Shown here one piece after another: positions 17,442-26,382 of a DNA stretch of 64,000 nucleotides. The translations under genes and the position numbers were made by a program. Below the pieces are notes generated by a model. It ran no database searches and had not been told where the DNA came from. It worked only from the letters and a program-made list of their open reading frames with translations. Each line of letters opens with the position of its first letter. Positions within the stretch are counted from its first letter, which is position 1. The stretch comes from Dyella flava (lineage in GTDB: Bacteria; Pseudomonadota; Gammaproteobacteria; Xanthomonadales; Rhodanobacteraceae), in NCBI RefSeq assembly GCF_016904955.1, contig NZ_JADIKE010000030.1:1-64000 (forward strand). Reading direction: 5' to 3'.

Positions 17442-17585
17442 CCAGGCAGCGACGCAGCGGCTTGTCCTGGATCGAATCCGGGGCAAGCTCGGCGCGGAGC
17501 GGCAGCCAGTCCGTAACGCCGGGTAAACCTCTAGCCCTGCATGAAGGTGTAGCCTACTTGTCTCGATTCAGGCAGGAGCCTCGCC

Positions 17586-19898
17586 ATGAGTGACAAGCGC
17601 GACATCGAAGGTGTCAGCACCTACGAAGGCCCCGCCGGTGGATGGGGTGCGCTGGGTGCGGTAGCGAAAGCGCTGAGCGGGCAGATGGCGATCGGCCGCG
17701 AGAGCCTGGCATTGCGCCGCATGAATCAGCCGGAAGGTTTCGATTGCCCCGGTTGCGCGTGGCCTGATCCGAAGCACACCAGCTCATTCGAGTTTTGCGA
17801 AAACGGCGCCAAGGCGGTGTCGTGGGAAGCGACGGGCAAGCGCGTGCGTCCGGAATTTTTCGCCGCCAATCCTGTGTCGTCGCTGTGGCAATTGAGCGAC
17901 TATGCCTTGGAAGGTCTTGGTCGGCTCACGCACCCCTTGGCGTACGACGCGGCGACCGACACCTACGTCGCCATCGAGTGGGATGAAGCCATGCGCCGGA
18001 TCGGCGCGGCGCTCAATGCGCTGCCGCATCCGGATGCCGCCGAGTTCTACACCTCCGGACGTGCTTCCAACGAAGCGGCGTTTCTGTATCAGGTGTTCGT
18101 GCGCGAATTCGGTTCGAACAATTTTCCCGATTGCTCGAACATGTGCCACGAGGCGACCAGTGTCGGCCTGCCGCAATCCATCGGCGTCGGTAAAGGTACG
18201 GTGACGCTGGAGGATTTCGATCACTGCGATGCGCTGTTCTGCATCGGCCACAACCCCGGCACCAACCATCCGCGCATGCTGGCGACGCTGCGTGAAGTGT
18301 CCAAGCGCGGCGTGCCGATCGTGGCGATCAATCCGCTGCCCGAGCGCGGACTGGAACGTTTCACCTCGCCGCAGGATCCGGTCGAGATGGTGGCCGGCCG
18401 CGCCACGCCGCTGGCGTCCACGTATTACAAGATCAAATGCGGCGGCGACACTGCCATGCTCAAGGGCATGATGAAGTGGTTGCTGGAGCTGGATGCCAGC
18501 GACCTTTCGCACGGCGGCAAGGGCCTGCTGGATCGCGCCTTCATTGCCGAGCATACGGTGGGTGTGGAGGCGTTGATCGCCGACCTGCAGGCCACCAGCT
18601 GGGATGCGATCACCGCGAAATCGGGCTTGTCGCGCGATGAAATCATTCATCTGGCGGAGATCTACGCCAAGGCCGAGCGCGTGATCATCTGCTACGGCAT
18701 GGGCATCACCCAGCACTCGCATGGCACGCAGAACGTGCATCAGCTCGCCAATCTGCTGCTGTTGCGCGGAAACATGGGCAAGCCGGGTGCCGGCATCTGT
18801 CCGTTGCGCGGGCATTCCAATGTGCAAGGCAATCGCACCGTCGGCATTACCGAGAAGCCGGACGACAATCTCGTTCAAGGCATCGAGAAGGCCTTCGGCT
18901 TCACCTTCCCCAAGAAGCACGGTCATGACGCGGTGGCCGCGATCAGGGCGATTCGCGATGGTCAATCCAAGGCGCTGATCTGCCTGGGCGGCAATCTGGC
19001 GGTGGCGATGTCCGATCCGGATGCGACCTTCGCGGCGATGCGCAAGCTGGACCTGGCGGTGCATATCGCCACCAAGCTCAACCGTTCGCATCTGATTCTG
19101 GCCAAGCAATCGTTCATCCTGCCGTGCCTCGGGCGCACCGAGCTGGATCTGCAGGCCACAGGCGCACAGTCGGTTACCGTGGAAGATTCGATGTCGATGG
19201 TGCACGCCTCGGAAGGCAGCCTTGAGCCTGCATCGGAGCATTTGCGTTCCGAGCCGTGGATCGTCGCCCACATGGCCAAGGCCACGCTGCCCAACACGCG
19301 CGTGGATTGGGATGGGCTGGTCGCCAACTACGACCGCATCCGCGAAAAAATCGAGGTGGTGTATCCCGCCTTCGCCAACTACAACGAGCAGATTCGTCAG
19401 CCCGGCGGATTTCGCCTGTTTATCGGCGCTTCCGAACGTAAATGGCTGACCCCCGATGGCAAGGCCCATTTCCTGATCGGCCGGGGCCTGGATGAAGATC
19501 CGCTGCTGAACACCGAGCACCTGACCCTCACCACCATCCGTTCGCACGACCAGTACAACACCACCATCTATAGCCTCAACGACCGTTATCGCGGCATCAC
19601 GGGGCGGCGTGACGTGGTGTTTATCAATGCGGCGGATCTGGCGACTTACGGTTTGCGCCACGGCGACCGCATCGACGTCGAAGTGGTGGGGCCGACGGCT
19701 AATCGCGATGACGGACAGGTACGCGCCGTGCGTGGTTTCACCGCGGTCGAATATCCGATCGCGCAAGGCACTGTGGCGATGTATTACCCCGAAGGCAACG
19801 GCCTGGTCAGCCTGGACAGCCACGATGAGCAATCGGGCACGCCATGCTACAAGTCGATTCCGGTGGCATTGAAAGCATCAGGGGCCCGGGCCGCCTGA
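17586..19898 (+). CDS. FdhF/YdeP-family molybdopterin oxidoreductase
   Basis: A 770-residue bis-molybdopterin-guanine-dinucleotide enzyme of the FdhF/YdeP group; E. coli YdeP, a protein linked to acid resistance, is of about the same size. The N-terminus has FDCPGCAWPDP and SFEFCENG, a reduced iron-sulfur motif with three cysteines. The metal-ligand position that is selenocysteine in formate dehydrogenase H aligns with Cys in DCSNMCHEATSVGL, followed by the conserved His. The C-terminal molybdopterin dinucleotide domain is complete (TIRSHDQYNTTIYSLNDRYRG). No twin-arginine signal and no partner subunit nearby, so cytoplasmic. It follows ahpF by 145 bases on the same strand. The physiological substrate is unknown. 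Confidence 0.88.
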   Translation: MSDKRDIEGVSTYEGPAGGWGALGAVAKALSGQMAIGRESLALRRMNQPEGFDCPGCAWPDPKHTSSFEFCENGAKAVSWEATGKRVRPEFFAANPVSSLWQLSDYALEGLGRLTHPLAYDAATDTYVAIEWDEAMRRIGAALNALPHPDAAEFYTSGRASNEAAFLYQVFVREFGSNNFPDCSNMCHEATSVGLPQSIGVGKGTVTLEDFDHCDALFCIGHNPGTNHPRMLATLREVSKRGVPIVAINPLPERGLERFTSPQDPVEMVAGRATPLASTYYKIKCGGDTAMLKGMMKWLLELDASDLSHGGKGLLDRAFIAEHTVGVEALIADLQATSWDAITAKSGLSRDEIIHLAEIYAKAERVIICYGMGITQHSHGTQNVHQLANLLLLRGNMGKPGAGICPLRGHSNVQGNRTVGITEKPDDNLVQGIEKAFGFTFPKKHGHDAVAAIRAIRDGQSKALICLGGNLAVAMSDPDATFAAMRKLDLAVHIATKLNRSHLILAKQSFILPCLGRTELDLQATGAQSVTVEDSMSMVHASEGSLEPASEHLRSEPWIVAHMAKATLPNTRVDWDGLVANYDRIREKIEVVYPAFANYNEQIRQPGGFRLFIGASERKWLTPDGKAHFLIGRGLDEDPLLNTEHLTLTTIRSHDQYNTTIYSLNDRYRGITGRRDVVFINAADLATYGLRHGDRIDVEVVGPTANRDDGQVRAVRGFTAVEYPIAQGTVAMYYPEGNGLVSLDSHDEQSGTPCYKSIPVALKASGARAA

Positions 19899-19903
19899 TG
19901 CTT

Positions 19904-20269
19904 TCAGGAAAGCTGTTCTGCCAGGCTGCGCGTCAAGGGCGTGATCTCATCGCCGGTGTGCTTGGTTGATGCAGGCTCGATCAGCAGCAGCCAGCATTCT
20001 TCGTCGGCGACCGGATTGTGGCGCACGCCTTTGGGAATGGTGAGGGTATCGCCCTCGCGCAAGTGAACGACGCCATCTTCCAGTTCCATGCGCAGCTCGC
20101 CTTTGACGATATGAAACAGTTCGTCTTCAAGGTCATGCGCATGCCAGACCAGTTGACCTTTGACCTTGGCGACCTTGAGCAGCTGATCGTTGACCTTGCC
20201 GATGACTTTCGGCGACCAGTATTCGGTCACGCGGTCAAAGGCGGAAAGCAGGTTTTGTGCGACGAGCAT
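19904..20269 (-). CDS. Small cupin-domain protein
   Basis: A 121-residue single-domain cupin. The metal motif is visible as WHAHDLEDELFHIVKGEL (H-x-H-x4-E-type) followed by GDTLTIPKGVRHNP. Single cupins of this size act as small isomerases, dioxygenases or sugar-binding proteins; nothing here decides which. It converges with the FdhF-like gene, the two stop codons lying only a few bases apart. Confidence 0.8.
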   Translation of the reverse strand: MLVAQNLLSAFDRVTEYWSPKVIGKVNDQLLKVAKVKGQLVWHAHDLEDELFHIVKGELRMELEDGVVHLREGDTLTIPKGVRHNPVADEECWLLLIEPASTKHTGDEITPLTRSLAEQLS

Positions 20270-20309
20270 GGCAGACCTCGATAAGCTTGCCGGGGGTACG
20301 CAAGCGCGG

Positions 20310-20855
20310 TTACGGACTTGGCACCTTCAAGCCGTGCCGCTTGAGCACGTCATTCATCGCGGCCTGCATTTTCTCCGCGCTGGAGGCCATGCCTTGCATC
20401 ATGGCGCGCTGCGTATCCGGGCTGGCCATCGTATGCTGAAACTTGATCAGTACGGGATCGGTCAACAACGCATCCAGATGTTGCAGTTCCTGCACGGAAA
20501 GCTGACTGAGCGATTGCTCCATCGCCGCGGTGATGCTGCTGTCGGGTCCAAACAGCACTTCGGTCATCGCCGCCGCCGTTTCGGTGCGCACCGCGGTCCA
20601 GGTATCGGCCGGTACGTTGGGATTGGCCGTTTTGGCCGGCGCCAGCATATTGTCCAGCAGCGGCGAATCCGGCGTGAAAACGGTATTCCTCATCGAATCG
20701 ATCGTCACCTTTTGAATCAGCGCCTGCTTGCTGGTATCGGTGGCGTTGGCAGCGAACGAGAAGCCGGCCGCGCCGGCAAGCAGCATGAAGGAAGCTTTCA
20801 GCAGCAGGTGACGATATCTCGCTGAAGTCGTGCGTGGGGTGAGCGAACGTTGCAT
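20310..20855 (-). CDS. Exported DUF2059 domain protein
   Basis: A 181-residue protein with a signal peptide (LLLKASFMLLAGAAGFSFA, then ANATD), so probably periplasmic. The mature part is helical and matches the DUF2059 pattern (LSQLSVQELQHLDALLTDPV, SPDTQRAMMQGM). Function unknown. The start at 20855 has AGGGGA with eight bases spacing; the longer TTG-started reading has nothing comparable. It lies upstream of the cupin gene on the same strand, with a 40-base gap. Confidence 0.75.
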   Translation of the reverse strand: MQRSLTPRTTSARYRHLLLKASFMLLAGAAGFSFAANATDTSKQALIQKVTIDSMRNTVFTPDSPLLDNMLAPAKTANPNVPADTWTAVRTETAAAMTEVLFGPDSSITAAMEQSLSQLSVQELQHLDALLTDPVLIKFQHTMASPDTQRAMMQGMASSAEKMQAAMNDVLKRHGLKVPSP

Positions 20856-21033
20856 GGTATGGATCCCCTGTGGATTCAATATGTAACAAGCGCGGATTCA
20901 ACATATTCCAAGCCCACAGCGGGCAGCAAGCAGTTCTCCGCGCTGCGCGGTTACTTGTCGTGGCAGGGTTCGGATATGGGGCGGCGGGATTCGATTTAAA
21001 GTCCGCCCTGCCGCGCTGAGCATCCGTTTTGCG

Positions 21034-21942
21034 TCAGCGCGGCGTGGATACCGCGTTGACGACTTGCTCGCGCAACCATGCCTGCGCCGGGTCGGCATGC
21101 ACGCGTTCATGCCAGGCCATCATCATGTCGAAGCGGGGCGGCTGCACTGGGGCTTCCCATATCTGCAGGCCTTGCAGGTGTCCGCGCAGCAGGCGTGAGG
21201 GCAACAGTGCCACCATGTCGGATTGGCGCACCAGGTCCGGCACCAGCAGGAAGTGCGGCACGGAAAGCACTACCCGGCGCTTGCGCCCGCGCGCTTCCAG
21301 CAAGATGTCAGTGGGTCCCTTGAAGCCACCGCCTTCCGGCGACACCACGATATGTTCGAGCTGGCAAAACGCTGCCAGGGTTAGCGGCCCCTGCAACCGC
21401 GGATGTCCTTTGCGCGCCAACATGCAGTAATGCTCGGTGTACAGCTTGGTGCTGCGCAGGCTTTCCGGCACCATGTCGGCGCTCATCAGCACCGCGTCGA
21501 TATCGCCGCGCTCGGTCAGGCCGGCGACGGCATTCGGCACCAGCGCGTGCACGGCGACACAAATGCCGGGTGCAAAACGGCGCAGGCGCCGCATGGTGGG
21601 TGCCAGGACCGCGTATTGCGCGTTGTCAGAAGCGGCGACCCGCCAGGTGAAGACGGCCGTAGCCGGATCGAATGGCGTCTGGGTGTTGAGCATGCGTTGC
21701 ACGCCGCCCAATGCATCCTGCAAGTGCGGCAATAGCCCCAAGCCGCGCCGCGTGGGCTGCATGCCGCGCGGACCGGACACCAGCAGGGGATCGTCGAACA
21801 GCCGCCGCAGCTTGCCCAGCCGCACGCTGACCGTCGGCTGGCTCAGATGCAGCCGTCGCGCCACCCGCGTGACATTGCACTCGGTGAGCAGCGCCTCCAG
21901 CGTGACCAGCAATTCCAGATCGATGCCGCGGATATTACGCAT
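21034..21942 (-). CDS. LysR-family regulator of the divergent quinone reductase
   Basis: A 302-residue LysR regulator with N-terminal helix-turn-helix (LVTLEALLTECNVTRVARRL, then HLSQPTVSVRLGKLR) and a periplasmic-binding-like effector domain. I start it at 21942; another ATG at 21957 would fall inside the palindrome at 21944-21960. It is divergent from the NAD(P)H oxidoreductase gene at 22028, a classic LysR-target pair. The effector may be an electrophile or quinone, which is inference. Confidence 0.87.
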   Translation of the reverse strand: MRNIRGIDLELLVTLEALLTECNVTRVARRLHLSQPTVSVRLGKLRRLFDDPLLVSGPRGMQPTRRGLGLLPHLQDALGGVQRMLNTQTPFDPATAVFTWRVAASDNAQYAVLAPTMRRLRRFAPGICVAVHALVPNAVAGLTERGDIDAVLMSADMVPESLRSTKLYTEHYCMLARKGHPRLQGPLTLAAFCQLEHIVVSPEGGGFKGPTDILLEARGRKRRVVLSVPHFLLVPDLVRQSDMVALLPSRLLRGHLQGLQIWEAPVQPPRFDMMMAWHERVHADPAQAWLREQVVNAVSTPR

Positions 21943-21943
21943 G

Positions 21944-21960
21944 ACTATACCTGGCATAGT
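21944..21960. promoter_or_regulatory. LysR-type operator
   Basis: ACTATACCTGGCATAGT has five-base inverted arms with seven bases between. It lies immediately upstream of the LysR start and about 70 bases from the oxidoreductase start, so binding would both autorepress and control the divergent gene. Confidence 0.55.
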
Positions 21961-22027
21961 GTCTATTCATTTCCATTATGCCCCGAGCGCGCCTAGCCTG
22001 TTCGCATCTTTTCCTGGAGCAACAGGT

Positions 22028-22819
22028 ATGAACGTCTTGCTGGTCTATGCTCATCCCGAACCGCGTTCACTCAATGGCGGCATGCGCGATTTCATCGTCG
22101 AGCGTCTGCGTAGCGCCGGTCATGAGGTGAAAGTCAGCGATCTGTATGCCATGCGCTGGAAGGCTACCCTGGATGCGGAGGATTTCCCGCAGCGCAATGC
22201 CGCCGAGCGTTTCAATCCAAGCGCCGACTCGAAGCTCGCCTTCCTTGAAGGCACGCAGACGTCGGATGTCGCGGCGGAACAGGACAAGCTGCGCTGGGCC
22301 GATCTGGTGATCTTCCAGTTTCCGATGTGGTGGTATTCCATGCCGGCGATTCTCAAAGGCTGGTTCGAACGCGTGTATGCCTACGGCTTTGCCTATGGCG
22401 TCGGCGAACATTCGGATCGTCGCTGGGGCGAGCGCTTCGGCGAGGGCGTGTTCAAGGGCAAGCGCGCCATGCTGATCGTCACCACCGGCGGCTGGGAAGA
22501 GCATTACAGCGAACGCGGCATCAATGGCCCGATCGATGATGTGCTGTTCCCGATCCAGCACGGCATGCTGTTCTACCCGGGCTTCGATGTGCTGCCGCCG
22601 TTCCTGGTCTACCGCACCAGCAAGATGAACGAGCAGCGCTACGGCGAAACGCTGGCGGCACTCGGCACGCGCCTGGATCGGGCCATGCTGGATCAGCCGA
22701 TCGCCTACCGCCGCCAGAACCACGGCGACTACGAGATTCCATCCTTGACCCTGAAGCCCGAACTCGCCGAGCAACGCACTGGATTTGCGCTGCATCTGCA
22801 AGCGGAGTTCGCGGCGTGA
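22028..22819 (+). CDS. NAD(P)H-dependent FMN/FAD oxidoreductase (KefF/NQO1-like)
   Basis: A 263-residue flavodoxin-fold quinone reductase. It begins MNVLLVYAHPEPRSLNGGM, the phosphate-binding start of the family. It continues with FPMWWYSMPAILKGWFERVYAYGFAY, the characteristic active-site segment, and LIVTTGGWEEHYSERG. Such enzymes perform two-electron reduction of quinones and other electrophiles, avoiding semiquinone formation. The ATG at 22028 follows GGAG. Transcription is probably controlled by the divergent LysR. The partner K+ channel KefC is not present. Confidence 0.88.
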   Translation: MNVLLVYAHPEPRSLNGGMRDFIVERLRSAGHEVKVSDLYAMRWKATLDAEDFPQRNAAERFNPSADSKLAFLEGTQTSDVAAEQDKLRWADLVIFQFPMWWYSMPAILKGWFERVYAYGFAYGVGEHSDRRWGERFGEGVFKGKRAMLIVTTGGWEEHYSERGINGPIDDVLFPIQHGMLFYPGFDVLPPFLVYRTSKMNEQRYGETLAALGTRLDRAMLDQPIAYRRQNHGDYEIPSLTLKPELAEQRTGFALHLQAEFAA

Positions 22820-23088
22820 TCAGTTGAGCACACGCGCTCCCGTGCGCCGCCGATAGAACAACAGCCCGACCCCGATTGGCAGCCTCAGCTCGCAAAGCGA
22901 AAGCTTTTACGCCCGTCCATAACGCTGACATGCATCCATGGCGCAGGTCGGCCAATCTGTTTGTCATATCTTTTGCGTATATCACCTGACCTCGGTGCAG
23001 TGCCGATCAGGCTTTGCGTTTATATGTCCATAATGGGTGCAAAGGCGATGGTGCGCGTCATCGCCGGACCGTATAAGGGGTTCCTTTG

Positions 23089-24192
23089 ATGAAACATGCT
23101 GTCCTGCTTGGCGCCATCGGCATGGCGAGCGCAGTGATGTTGCCGGTGACGGCGATGGCCACCCAGGCGACGCGCGCACCGTTCGGCCAGACCGCCGACG
23201 GCAGGAAGGTGGAGATCGTGACGCTGACCAACGATCGCGGTGTGCAGGCCCGGGTGATGAGCTACGGTGCGTCGCTGCAGTCCCTGCTGGTGCCGGATCG
23301 CAACGGCAAGCTTGCCGATATCGTACTCGGCTACGACAACCTGCAGGGCTACCTCGCACGCCGCCAGTATGCCGGTGCCACCGTCGGCCGCTACGCGAAC
23401 CGCATTGCGCACGGCAAGTTCACGCTCGATGGCAAGACCTACAGCCTTACGGGCTCGTTGAACGGCGGCGCAAAAGGACTGGATCAGCAGGTGTGGAGCG
23501 TGGTCGAAGTCAAACACCAAGGCTCCACCGCCAGCGTCACCTTGCAATATGTCAGTCCAGATGGCGACCAGGGTTACCTGGGCACGTTGACGGTCACGGC
23601 GACGTACACCCTCGGCGATGACAACCAGCTCAAGATCGTCTATGTCGCCACCACCGACAAGCCGACCATCGTCAATCTCTCCAATCACACCTACTGGAAT
23701 CTTGCTGGCGAAGGCGCAGGCAGTGTGAAGGATCAGGTGCTGACCATTCCCGGAAACGCCATCACTGCCGTCGATGCGCATTTGAATCCGACCGGGGACA
23801 TCGTGCCGGTGGCCGGAACACCGTATGACTTCCGCTCCGGCAGGCTCATCGGCGGCCACGGCTATGACATGAACTGGGTGAGCAGCCGCAAGGCAGTCGA
23901 ATCGCGCATGGTGGCGCGCGTGATGGATCCGCACTCTGGGCGGGTGATGAGCCTATGGTCTACCGAGCCGGGCTTGCAGTTCTGCTCGGGCAACGTCCTC
24001 GACGGCACTCCCGTTGGCAAGGATCATCACGTTTACCGGAAGGGTGATGCGTTTGTGCTGGAGCCGCAGCTGTTTCCAGATACACCCAATCATCCGGACT
24101 TCGGCTCCGCCCGCTTGGCGCCTGGTGAGACCTATCGCAATACGATCGTCTACCGTTTTGCGACCGATAGTGGGCGTAATGTGAAGTCTTGA
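23089..24192 (+). CDS. galM: Exported aldose 1-epimerase (mutarotase)
   Basis: A 367-residue galactose-mutarotase-family enzyme that interconverts alpha and beta anomers of aldoses. The signal peptide (VLLGAIGMASAVMLPVTAMA) places it in the periplasm, as in many sugar-utilising Xanthomonadales. Family motifs are complete: GRYANRIAHGKF, the general-acid histidine in LSNHTYWNLAGEG, and the general-base glutamate in FVLEPQLFPDTPNHP. ATG at 23089 after AGGGG. The convergent downstream gene is a FadR-type regulator, which could control sugar-acid or sugar genes. Confidence 0.92.
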   Translation: MKHAVLLGAIGMASAVMLPVTAMATQATRAPFGQTADGRKVEIVTLTNDRGVQARVMSYGASLQSLLVPDRNGKLADIVLGYDNLQGYLARRQYAGATVGRYANRIAHGKFTLDGKTYSLTGSLNGGAKGLDQQVWSVVEVKHQGSTASVTLQYVSPDGDQGYLGTLTVTATYTLGDDNQLKIVYVATTDKPTIVNLSNHTYWNLAGEGAGSVKDQVLTIPGNAITAVDAHLNPTGDIVPVAGTPYDFRSGRLIGGHGYDMNWVSSRKAVESRMVARVMDPHSGRVMSLWSTEPGLQFCSGNVLDGTPVGKDHHVYRKGDAFVLEPQLFPDTPNHPDFGSARLAPGETYRNTIVYRFATDSGRNVKS

Positions 24193-24200
24193 GTGACACC

Positions 24201-24248
24201 GCTTTGCTCCCTCTCCCCTCCGGGGCACGCGGGGAGAGGGAGAAAAGC
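24201..24248. terminator. Bidirectional hairpin between galM and the FadR-type gene
   Basis: GCTTTGCTCCCTCTCCCC pairs with GGGGAGAGGGAGAAAAGC around a 12-base loop. It lies between two converging genes and could terminate both. Related CTCTCCCC/GGGGAGAG hairpins occur at 33908-33967 and 34082-34122, so it is also a repeat family. Confidence 0.7.
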
Positions 24249-24259
24249 TTGGGAGCAAC

Positions 24260-25054
24260 TCAGCGTGCTTTTTCATTCTGTGGCTTGCTACTCAAACTAG
24301 CCCGAGCATCAGCAATCACCTTCAACATCGCCTTGCGCGCCGCCTCAGGCTCCTTGTCACGAATGGCGTGAAGCACCGCACGATGTTGCGGCAGCGAATA
24401 CTTGAAATTGCTCGCGGTATGCGCCGACATGGTGAAGTAACTGTTGAGCGCGCCCTCGATCACCGAAAACAGCGAGATCAGCAGTTCATTACCTGTCGCC
24501 ACCAGAATGGCCTCATGAAAATCAAGATCGGCACTGGTCCATGATTCCGGATCAGCCGCCGCTTCCATCGCATCCAACGTGACTTGCATGCGTTTCAGTT
24601 GCGCCGCGGAGCGACGGTGCGCCGCGCTGGCGGCCGCTGCCGGCTCAATGATTTCGCGCATTTCGGAAAGCTTTTCCACGAAGTCCATGGTCGGCATCGA
24701 GCTGCAGCGCCAGGCCAGTACATCGGCATCCAGTTGATTCCAGAAACGCGCATCGCGCACGCGCGTGCCGACTTTCGGGCGGGCTTCCACCAGTCCCTTG
24801 GATGACAACACTTTCATGGCTTCGCGCAGCGAGGTGCGGCTTACAGCCATCTCTTCGGCGATTACCGCTTCCGGCGGCAAGACCTCGCCCGGCTGCAGCT
24901 TTCCGCTGACGATGCGCTGCCCCAACAGCTGGACCACATGCCCATGCAGGTTGCGTGAGGCCATCGGGCCCGTGCCCGTGCGAAGCCGCCGTGCGAACGC
25001 GGTGCGCGCCGGCTTTGCGCCGTCGCTGTCGCGGTCGCTTTGAAAAGATGCCAT
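24260..25054 (-). CDS. FadR/GntR-family regulator with FCD domain
   Basis: A 264-residue GntR regulator. The winged helix (LHGHVVQLLGQRIVSGKLQP, then VSRTSLREAMKVLSSKGLV) is followed by an FCD ligand domain whose metal/ligand residues are visible (DLDFHEAILVATGN, EHR-like QHRAVLHAI). The length and the DARFWNQLDADVLAWR segment resemble DgoR-like sugar-acid regulators. A 30-residue basic N-terminal extension precedes the usual start, although AGGAGA stands before this ATG. Targets are unknown; the converging galM gene suggests sugar metabolism. Confidence 0.87.
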   Translation of the reverse strand: MASFQSDRDSDGAKPARTAFARRLRTGTGPMASRNLHGHVVQLLGQRIVSGKLQPGEVLPPEAVIAEEMAVSRTSLREAMKVLSSKGLVEARPKVGTRVRDARFWNQLDADVLAWRCSSMPTMDFVEKLSEMREIIEPAAAASAAHRRSAAQLKRMQVTLDAMEAAADPESWTSADLDFHEAILVATGNELLISLFSVIEGALNSYFTMSAHTASNFKYSLPQHRAVLHAIRDKEPEAARKAMLKVIADARASLSSKPQNEKAR

Positions 25055-25292
25055 TCCGTTGATCTCCTGCGATGTCGTGATGCTCTCCGGGCGTGGTGCG
25101 GATCCTCACCCAGCCGGGTCATCATGCCACGAATCGGCCGGTGTTCTTTTATCGAGAAGCACGAGCCGTGGTGCGCATTCGCATGCGTTCTATGCAGTGT
25201 TGACGCGGACAAATGTTGCCATGCTGGATCAACGCAATGCCAATCTGCGCGAAGACCTTCAGCTCGCGCGATACGCCAGGGGCCGCTCACGC

Positions 25293-26051
25293 CTAGCTCC
25301 TGGGCGTATCGCTGCCCGCGTCAGCATCCATTTCCATGTGCATGCCCGCCCACACCTTGCTGGGATCGTCGGCGTTCGGATAGACATGGGTCATCCAGCC
25401 GAACACCACCGGAATCCACAGGCCTTGCGCGGCACTGCAGGCTTGCTCGGTATGGATGCTGCCTTGTGGGCCGAACTGTGCTTGCGGGCCCCATTTTTCG
25501 GTGAAGGGGGCGCTGCGCGGAGCACCGCAGAAGTCCACGTGCCGATGCCAGGTCGCAATGCTGAGCGGGACGATCGCGTTCAATTGCTGCGGCGTTGAAT
25601 CTTGCGGGGCGCTGTACATCACGCCCACGGCTTGCATGCCCTGCGGGGTACGTTTGTAAAGGATCGATCCGGGGTGATCGTAGTCAATGTGCTGCTTTTC
25701 CAACTGCGCGTAGTGGCGGCTGGTGTAATGAACTTCCTCGCCCATCTTGCCGCTAGGGTGGAATGGCTTGTAGCCATCGGCGAGCGCGGTATTCACATCC
25801 GCGTAGTGCGCCACGACTTTTTTTGCGGTGGCAACGATCGCCTCCGCGCGTTGCTGGTCACCCGGCTGCGCATCGCCCTTCAGTGACATCTGCATGTGAT
25901 TGCCCATCTTCATCGAGGGCACCGGCGTTTCGTCGGTCTTGCCGCCGTAATCGTGGAGCAGACGTTCCCAAAACGGAAATTGCTGGGCCATTACAGGTGT
26001 CAGTACGCACAGCGCGCAAACACCAAGCAGGCTTGAAAGACGTTTCGCCAT
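25293..26051 (-). CDS. Exported protein of unknown function, His/Met-rich
   Basis: A 252-residue protein with a signal peptide (LLGVCALCVLTPVMAQQ). The mature part contains HYTSRHYAQLEKQHIDYDHP, SILYKRTPQGMQAVGVMYSA and LNAIVPLSIATWHRHVDFCG, segments I associate with an uncharacterised exported family of many proteobacteria and acidobacteria. The several conserved-looking histidines suggest metal or haem binding, which is inference. It stands alone on the minus strand, with 240 empty bases between it and the FadR-type gene start. Confidence 0.7.
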   Translation of the reverse strand: MAKRLSSLLGVCALCVLTPVMAQQFPFWERLLHDYGGKTDETPVPSMKMGNHMQMSLKGDAQPGDQQRAEAIVATAKKVVAHYADVNTALADGYKPFHPSGKMGEEVHYTSRHYAQLEKQHIDYDHPGSILYKRTPQGMQAVGVMYSAPQDSTPQQLNAIVPLSIATWHRHVDFCGAPRSAPFTEKWGPQAQFGPQGSIHTEQACSAAQGLWIPVVFGWMTHVYPNADDPSKVWAGMHMEMDADAGSDTPRS

Positions 26052-26126
26052 GGTGACCCCCGATACGCGACGGCTTGCGCTTGTATTGTCAAAGTTGAGC
26101 GACGGAATGCAAGCGGGAAGTGCCGC

Positions 26127-26243
26127 GTCATCTCAGCGCCGTTGTTCCCCGTTACCTCCGCATCGTCGTTCCCTGTCACCTCAGCCCGTCGTTCCCTGTC
26201 ACCTCAGCCCGTCGTTCCCCGTCACCTCAGCCCCGTCATCCCC
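26127..26243. repeat. Five tandem copies of a 23-24 base repeat
   Basis: The units start at 26127, 26151, 26175, 26198 and 26221. Each reads GT(C/T)A(C/T)CTC-(A/C)G-C, then (T/C)CGT(C/T)(G/A)TTCCC(C/T) or close. Units three and four are identical but for the last base. The last unit runs into the palindromic repeat that follows. It lies in a 330-base gap upstream of the exported-protein gene. Confidence 0.8.
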
Positions 26244-26313
26244 GCGAAAGCGGGGACCCATTTTGCTTTCCGCCGAAGATCAACATGGATCCCCGCTTTC
26301 GCGGGGATGACGG
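26231..26313. repeat. Paired CCCGTCATCCCCGCGAAAGC hairpin repeat
   Basis: Two hairpins, CCCCGCGAAAGCGGGG and CCCCGCTTTCGCGGGG, are inverted relative to each other with about 40 bases between and bounded by CCGTCATC and GATGACGG. This is a widespread proteobacterial intergenic repeat type. Confidence 0.8.
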
Positions 26314-26382
26314 CGTTGAAGATGGCGGAATTACGGCGCGAACTTAGGTGTGTCGCTTTGAGCGTCAAACACAACCGTTTTT

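Noticed and set aside
17784..19832. 682-residue minus-strand frame opposite the molybdopterin oxidoreductase
   Set aside because: Antisense shadow in high-GC DNA.
22822..22895. Minus-strand tail ELRLPIGVGLLFYRRRTGARVLN ending at a stop, split here only as a possible C-terminal remnant
   Set aside because: Only about 23 codons long with nothing recognisable upstream; insufficient to call a pseudogene.
26127..26243. Tandem 23-base repeats considered as a CRISPR array
   Set aside because: Units are directly adjacent with no spacers.
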